From contig JAZGUH010000113.1 in assembly GCA_037893225.1 (NCBI GenBank), positions 806,001 through 870,000 on the forward strand: 64,000 nucleotides of DNA, given 5' to 3'. The translations under genes were made by a program, and so were the position numbers. Within the stretch, counting starts at the first letter, position 1. Each line of letters opens with the position of its first letter. The notes under the pieces were generated by a model that was given only the letters and a program-made list of their open reading frames with translations, ran no database searches and had not been told where the DNA came from. Shown here in pieces: positions 57,431 to 64,000 of this stretch. Source of the stretch: Hippasteria phrygiana. Taxonomy: Eukaryota > Echinodermata > Asteroidea > Valvatida > Goniasteridae.

Positions 57431-59266
57431 TGACCAAAAAAAAGGCGACACGTGTAACGGATCACCTTGTTTTTTTACTCTTTTTTTTTTCGCGAGCTGT
57501 GAAGCACCTGAGATCTGAACCTACATGTATTTAATACCAATTTCCATCCGTCCGTCGTTGCGTCTGTTTGTCAGTTGGTCAGGGCCATTAGTCTGTCGGG
57601 CCGGCCGTCCGCATTCAGATTAAAATGTTAGTTTAGTCCAGACAAGCAGTTTATTAGGTCTACAGCTATTATACATTGCATTGAAGTAAATTTTATAATT
57701 TTAACAGCAATTTTTAATTTAATATGTATTGTACATGTACATGTATTTATTTCCATACACATTGTATATACATGTACATGTACATGTACATGATTGTAAT
57801 TTTGGGATTGCACATGCATTTGGGTTGAACTTTTTGGTTAGTGCGGGATGGGGTGGGTAGATGGCTGGGATATTTGGTAGGTTGATGGGGTGATGGGATA
57901 GGGATATGGGGAGGTGGGATGATTGTATATAGGAGATATGGTATTGGGGATATGGGGGTGGAGGGATATGTGGCAACTTTGCCGTTCTAGTTTAAAGTTA
58001 GTTACTTCACATGGTGTATCTGCAAAAAAAGCTCTCTAATTGAAGAACTTGATGGGTAATTTGGGTTGAAATGGGCAAAAGCTTTGAATGCTAGGGGTGA
58101 AACAAACTTGGAATCGTAAAAGTCCTGTGTCCCCTTACAATATATCCAGCAAGGGAGAAAACAGTACCTCTATCTAAGGGAAAGGGGGTGGCTAGAGTTT
58201 GTATAGGTATTCAAACCTTGGACTTTTAACAAAGAGGACAATAGGGTCCATGGTTGAGTCAAGGTCCACGGTTGAAAATTGTGTACAAAACCAATGAGGG
58301 TCCTTCCAAAAAAGTACAAACAATAAGAGGACAATAGGAGGTCCACGATTGAAGATGTTTACACACTTGTGTGAGTGCGCATTTGCCCACCATAATAATC
58401 GCCGGCCAATCCAGTTCTCACAAGGGGCAGTGTCCCTTGTTAATATTGAACTCAAAATAATGAAAACTGAAGTCCCCTTATTAGCACATCATTAGCTTCC
58501 TTTGGCCCACTACATTGTTTGCACTTTCTCAAGAAGTGTCCTGATGGCTGATGGCACATTTTGCCCTTGCCAGAATTACCATGTAACCTTTAGCTGATTG
58601 AACTGAAATTATTCACATGAATTAAACAAGAATCATTGTATTCAAACACTATTCAAATTCTAAATGATTATGTATGTGTATGCCTAGTTGTAAGCTCAGG
58701 CTGCATGCAGTGAATTCTTTCCTCAGTCTTTGTAGAATATATATTTCCAACTTTGTGAAGCATCATGGTCCAGAGGTTGCAGTTTTGACTTGTACAATGG
58801 CAAAATCCTTGGAATTATCTTTGAGCCAAGCTAGGAATTATTAGGCATTTGCCCATAAGTAAAACACTGCTCCTATGGAGGAAGGACATCCTCCTGAAAA
58901 ATGTGTCTTATTGTAACTGCACATTGTTGTGTATTAATTGTTTATGTTATGTTTATTGTGTATGTTTGATATTGAAAATTACTTTTATGTCGGTTTGCAA
59001 CTTTCCATGCAGCTTTTCAATAAATGTGCTCTGAATGTTTCTCTGCTGTACTTTTTTGCATATCTGTGAGCTTAAAGAAAAAGAATTCACCTCCGGTGCT
59101 GTACATAGACTGATTGCAAACAACATTAGTACAAGCTGTCTCTAAAATACATTCCAGCAAAAGTGTGTTGGGATATGTATCCGCAATGACCTCATTGTGG
59201 GAAAGTTTTTTATGATCTCCTGAAACTTAATGAACCACTAAGCACATTTTGTCTTATTAAACAAAA

Positions 59267-59595
59267 AACTACAGAATTATTATGAAATACCTGACTTGAC
59301 GGTAAGTACATGTAAATAATAGTCAAGCATCCTATGAAATCATGACACTTGGTGTGCTGTCATTTGCAAGAAAAAGCAGAATTTTTGTATCAATTTTCAG
59401 CGATTGTCGGTCGACAATCCTTGGAAATAGTCTAGTTCCCCGACCTGATAATTCCCTGATGTCTTAATTGCTCCATTTTGTCTGAAGTAAGGTCACCAGG
59501 TACCAGACTACAAGAACAGCACTCTGCTGCGCTTTCCCAGCATCTATGTATACAACATTTTAAACATGTTAGTGTTGCACAGTATTTTATACCCA
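59267..59595 (+). repeat. Dispersed repeat, second copy of 35643-36058
   Basis: Shares the same ordered phrases as the intron 1 copy. 57440-59260 and 59600-61950 show no gene. A G-rich stretch lies at 57840-57960, and small AT-rich frames there are chance openings. Confidence 0.6.
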
Positions 59596-61955
59596 GCACG
59601 ATATGAGGCAGAGGGGTACCCCCCTTTCGTTGCTATAGCCTATAAACTCTCCAGACTATTGTTACCTAACGCATCCTCCCAAGAGATCTGCAAATTCTGG
59701 GAACACAATGACCAACACAAAAGAGGGGGGGGGGGTGTTCCTTCTGCCCCATATCGCTTCATATGGGCTAAAATACTCCATATTTCCCCCTCTCTCACAA
59801 ACGGCTTCAGAGGCATTTTTGGGGTTGGGCCAAAAAAGAAATAGTTGGTCTCTGGTCAGACTAAAGTTCCGGAATTGATGCGGCGATGCGTGGTTTTTTT
59901 TTTTTTTTGGCCTTTTTAAAGCTTGGATTGTACAGACAAGGTGGGTACTTTTTTGCGTCCTTATATGCCTTGGTTGTCCTCCATCATTTGCCTTGGTGTC
60001 CTCCCCATTCCTTGGTGCCCCTCATTTGCCTCGGTGCCCTAAATGCTTTCCTTCACATTTTCCATACAAGCCAAGGCAACTTTTATGATTTGGACTTTGC
60101 CTCTAAAATCCCTGCTACACATTCAGAACAGAACCCGTTTTTTAAACAGACATAAATTAAAGACTGCCAATGGTCTAAGCCAGCTTTTAAATGTGAATAT
60201 GCTGCATTTATGTTTTGACCATAAAAAGCAATGTCCTTTTTAATTACGAGCTGGGACCAGAGGCCTTTTTGTAACAATAGAGGGCGCTGTTGTAGCTACC
60301 GTGGACAATTTGGAGAAAAACAAAATTGACCAAAATCGATGCGCGCGCTGCTGACCAGAGACCGAACATATTTTTTTTTTTTTTTGCCAGAGGGTTATCT
60401 GTTGCAAAATATTTTTTTCTTTAAACCATTGCAATTTTTTTATTTGAGTTTTCTTTTTAACGCAATTTTCACCAAATACCACTAAGATGTGTAGGTAATA
60501 AGTTAAAACAATTTGGCCATATTTCCCCAATTCCAAGGAATTTTCCTCTAAAAAAAGTGTAGGTTTTTTTAAACCACACTGGAGAGATATACATGTATAT
60601 GTACATATAGTGTTAAACACTATTATGGGCAAAACTGACAGGTGCAAATGTTGTTTTGGACACTTTCAGTTTTGGGCCATTGAGCTAGGGCATATCACTG
60701 TGAAGAAAGGGAAATGGACATTTGTTACCATGGAAGGACTGAAATTGACCATGTCACTATACCCGATATTATGTAATCTCTTTTTAAAGGTCTCCCACAA
60801 ATTCCCGCGTCGGATGGGTAGGCACTTCAGTGTAACCTTTATAGTTTTATGATCAATCCCAACAAATCAGGAATATTGATTTATTTCTCAGTTTCCTTTT
60901 TGGGGGGGCACATTGTATACATTACTCCCGAGGTTTGATGTGCATTGCTCGAGCCGACGACATATTTGCACTTTGTGTTCATACTTTGTGTGATCCAACA
61001 CATACATGAAATAAATCTGTGAAGGTCGAGCTCAATCTGTCATCGGAGTCATAGAAAAGTGGAAAACCATTATTTTAACAGTGATTTTAGGTACGCTCAT
61101 ATGCACTCGTTTCGACGGTTGAAATCAAAATAAGCCACAGCGTTTTTTTGGAAGTCTTCAGATACAATTTTCTCGAGGATGACAGCATTTCAGACGGAAA
61201 GATTTCTCAGGATTAGTACTGGTGGCATTTTTATAAATGGTAAGGTTTTGTGTTGAAACTAATCAGTGCTATTTTTGTTCACTACCTTTAAACTTGAAAT
61301 ATAAATGAATGTAATCAGTTGGTCTTCCTTCCTAAGCAATTTGGGGTAAAATTATTGATTCTCCGGTCTATAAAAGGTCATAGGGTCTACTGCAGCAGAG
61401 CGAGCAGACACATGATCAACAACATATGCAAGGGGAAAAAATATGCTTACTGTGTTCATTCAAGCATGTCAGACACAGAAAAAGAAGCAATATCAGAAAT
61501 GTGATAATTTAATGTGCAAGCCATTTGATAATTGCACATGAATCTTTCATATTCAATCTTTCATATTCAAGCCAGTGTCATAATAACTAAGTTCAAAATT
61601 GCATTGGGTGGGGGATGCTCAGGGTGCACCAATTTTTTTCTTGGGGGCCGTCACTAAAATGCTTCTCTTTTCAAATGGGGAGGGGAACAACAGCCTCAAG
61701 GCAGGGGGAGCATTCCACCCACTCCATTTTGGACTTGTTGGGAAATGCAGGACACGATATGATGTATTGTCTGGGTACACTCATTTTGGCACTAGTATTC
61801 ATCTACACATGGCACCCTCCTATGATAACTAAATTTGTTTGTGTGTGTCATAATCGAATTTCAAACTTCAAATTCCCATTAAAAAATGTTTTTGTTTACA
61901 TCCCTGCAACTTTGTTTACAATATATAATGCAGCTTAAAGTTCGACAGCCACATT

Positions 61956-62048
61956 ACACTATGAACATCTAACAAAAGAAAAACCGTGCAGTCCTTTGTT
62001 ACAAACAAAGGACTGCACGGTTTTTCTTTTGTTAGATGTTCATAGTGT
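61956..62048. repeat. Perfect 45-bp hairpin with 3-base loop
   Basis: Arms 61956-62000 and 62004-62048 are exact reverse complements (acactatgaacatctaacaa outermost), and the loop is aca. There is no mismatch, so the duplication is very recent or kept identical. Confidence 0.9.
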
Positions 62049-62447
62049 TATATGAATTAACAAACTGAAAACAAATTTTTCTCTGGATGGGATATTTTTT
62101 TGAAAGATTCTTCAGCAAGCGAGTTGGCAAAGCGATGTACAATTTCAGACTGGCCCAAAGTGTTGATTGGCAAGGCCAACAAGTTTACATGTATATCGAA
62201 TAGTTGTTGCAACTAGACCGGCCAATAAGCTTTTAGAATTCAAGTTTGCTTGAAGACGAAGAATTTTTTTCAGTTTCTCAACTTTGTTGCAAAGTAACCT
62301 CCGACTTTAATTCAGTATAACCACGGAACTGTGGCTCGACCACTGTCAATTCCAATGTGATCTAAGTCATGCAGGAATCTGCACCAACTGCACATGATAG
62401 TCAAATAAAACGACTGTCCATAGTGCATAATGCTTATCTGAATTTAC

Positions 62448-62660
62448 TATACCTCATACATATTCATGATAGAGAGCCGAATTCTCACTGGTCCATTCAC
62501 CAGCCGCTATTTTTGCTGTTTACGAGAATTTACGCACAGGGTAAATACGCATGCATAGTCGACTAACATGGGTTACCCGTGCAACAGGCTACTACGCATG
62601 CGCTTTACGAAGTAATCGTGGAACACGTAATAAGTCTCCTGAATATGCATGAGGTATAGG
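62448..62660. mobile_element. About 210-bp inverted-repeat element
   Basis: The left end ctatacctcatacatattca and the right end tgaatatgcatgaggtatag are inverted copies with two differences. It encodes nothing and ends 10 bp before the Tc1-like element. Confidence 0.7.
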
Positions 62661-62670
62661 AAAACAAATA

Positions 62671-63863
62671 CAGGCATCACAACTTCCAAGTTCCCCTCTA
62701 ATATTTTTCTAAATAACTGGAAAAGTAGTGCACGAATTTGAAAAATTCAAAAAGCGAATGATAGAATGACATGTTCTACACAGCTGGTGGTGATGCCGAA
62801 GAAATTCAATCATGCATACAACATTGACAGTCCTTTGAATGGAAATTGAGCTGTTAAAAAGAGTTGCAGTAAACAGAATTGGTTCAATAGAAGGCTAAAG
62901 CATGTTTTATTTCAGTACTCGCGCAGTGATGATAATGAAGATTTTTGTCACATAATTCAGAACTTTTGACATGTTGAAAAAGAAAATCTCCAGAAATTAA
63001 AAACAAGACGCAATGTTTGTGTTAGCCCAGATAAACCTCTAATTCTCAGAAAACAACTTCAGAGTCTCATTTTCAGGTTTATCCTGCAGCAAAAACTTTC
63101 AGTTCAGTATGGGATTAGTCCACCGTTATTCTCCAGAACTGCCAAGCAGCGGTGACATGCTGTTGGTTGCATGGTGCAAGTTCTCCCATGCTCTCTGCAG
63201 CATCTGGCCAATGTGGTGTCATGGTTGGTCACCCATCCAATCTGGTCCCAAAGATTCTCAATGGGGTTTATTCAAGTCTTAATTCACTCCCTTGATCCTG
63301 AAGAAACTAAAGCAGTCCGTGCCCTGTGAGGAGTAGCATTGTCATTCATCAAGATGAAGTCTTGGCCTATGGCTGCTGCAGAGGGAATAACATGTGGCTC
63401 CAAGATTCATTAACATAACGTGCACCAGTCAGATTCCCTTGAACAATTACCAAGTCTGTTTTCCCCCTCGGAACTAATGCTGGCCCGTACCATCACACTC
63501 CCCCTTTCATTTTGGTCGACTTCTTGGATGCAATCACTGCGTATCTGTTCTCCTGAGCACCTCCAAACACGCTGTCACCCATCAACTTTCTCTAGGAAAA
63601 AGCCGCACTCATTGGTGAATAAAAGTCAACTTAAGTCTTAACTCACAGAACGGTGAAATACACTTTGCTGCAACTTTTGAAACATGCGTAATGTTTATTT
63701 TGGTGCCTGTAACTCGTAAAGGCGCACACAGATTTTAATTATCTTACCACCACAAGTGTAGAACATGTCACTATCATTTACTTTTTAAATTTGCACATTC
63801 ATGCAATACCTTTCCAGTTATTCAGAAAAATATTAGAGGGGAACTTAGAAGTTGTGATGCCTG
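62671..63863 (-). mobile_element. Tc1-like DNA transposon, degenerate
   Basis: Ends caggcatcacaacttccaag (62671) and the complement ending at 63863 continue as an inverted repeat of about 60 bp (ctctaatatttttct on the left). TA flanks both ends (62669-62670 and 63864-63865). The total of 1.2 kb and the transposase inside fit Tc1/mariner. Confidence 0.8.
63090..63650 (-). pseudogene. Tc1-family transposase remnant
   Basis: Read on the minus strand, the stretch yields pieces typical of the C-terminal half of Tc1 transposases: a TNECGF-like DE.RF block, a VQGNLTGARYV block (usual form: I.GNLT..RY), a NDNATPHRAR block with the second catalytic Asp, and an NPIENLWDQIG block. The pieces lie in different frames with stops between them, so it is non-functional. 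The N-terminal DNA-binding half is not recognisable. Confidence 0.75.
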
Positions 63864-63897
63864 TATAACATGGTTTATTTCGGATGGATAGTCAATA

Positions 63898-64000
63898 TTA
63901 GCTCCCCTCAATATTGGAAGTTGACAAACTAGTTCCCTCGGCTTCACCTCGGGAACTAGTTTGTCAACTTCCAATACCCAGGGAGCTAATTATTGACTAT
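63898..64000. repeat. Foldback at the right edge of the window
   Basis: Arms agctcccctcaatattggaa... (63909-63945) and the complement (63953-63988) pair with a few differences, with an extra 'gttccc/gggaac' inner stem. It is the same family as 41071-41150 and may continue past the window. Confidence 0.65.

Noticed and set aside
61319..61504. Possible LINE fragment (RASRHMINNICKGKKYAYCVHSSMS)-like wording in a 61-codon frame
   Set aside because: The stretch has some protein-like character and vaguely recalls a retrotransposon ORF1 or endonuclease leader, but I could not place it in a family and the neighbours give no support.
61956..62048. microRNA precursor
   Set aside because: Perfect pairing over 45 bp with a 3-base loop is more like a fresh foldback element; animal miRNA hairpins have mismatches and larger loops.

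Overview
The window is animal genomic DNA, very probably from a marine invertebrate. It has GT-AG introns, a sparse gene, mosaic repeats, DIRS, R2-like, LTR and Tc1 elements, many small inverted-repeat elements and tRNA-derived SINEs. Frequent ACATGTACATGT-type words and long poly(G)/poly(C) runs suggest a deuterostome such as an echinoderm, hemichordate or cephalochordate. That placement is an impression, not a proof. Nothing looks prokaryotic.

The only convincing host protein gene lies at 34474-50949 on the + strand. Four coding exons (34474-35308, 36990-37055, 49163-49242, 50809-50949) join with compatible phases and GT-AG borders to encode 373 residues. The N-terminus reads MGGCCC, which is compatible with N-myristoylation and palmitoylation. 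A long, charged, low-complexity middle follows. The C-terminus is half of an R-SNARE motif with the ionic-layer arginine, and there is no transmembrane segment. Intron 2 is 12.1 kb and is filled with transposons.

Region by region: 1-1165 holds a CRE-rich repeat, an inverted-repeat element and a small hairpin. 1631-2251 and 10683-11298 look like two ends of an AT-rich, Polinton-like remnant, with similar hairpins just after each reading frame. Between them sits a DIRS-type retrotransposon (2300-9779), which was itself entered by a very young LTR element (7013-9557). 9774-10088 is a foldback of DIRS-end sequence. 11300-17600 is mostly unassigned. 17640-19135 carries two more CRE-rich units and a four-unit hairpin array. 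19387-24305 is a foldback element that contains a degenerate R2/NeSL-like LINE. 24340-25345 is a diverged repeat. 30681-32747 is a Harbinger-like element with perfect 35-bp ends. 34474-50949 is the host gene, whose intron 2 holds a hAT-like element, a TA-flanked element nested in it, a DNA element split by a solo LTR, and others. 53160-53528 is a nested pair of inverted-repeat elements. 57046-57430 is a 150-bp tandem repeat with nuclear-receptor DR1 sites. 61956-64000 holds a perfect 45-bp hairpin, a small inverted-repeat element, a Tc1-like element and another foldback.

The window therefore has one host gene embedded in several generations of transposon insertion. Target-site duplications and nesting give a partial insertion order.
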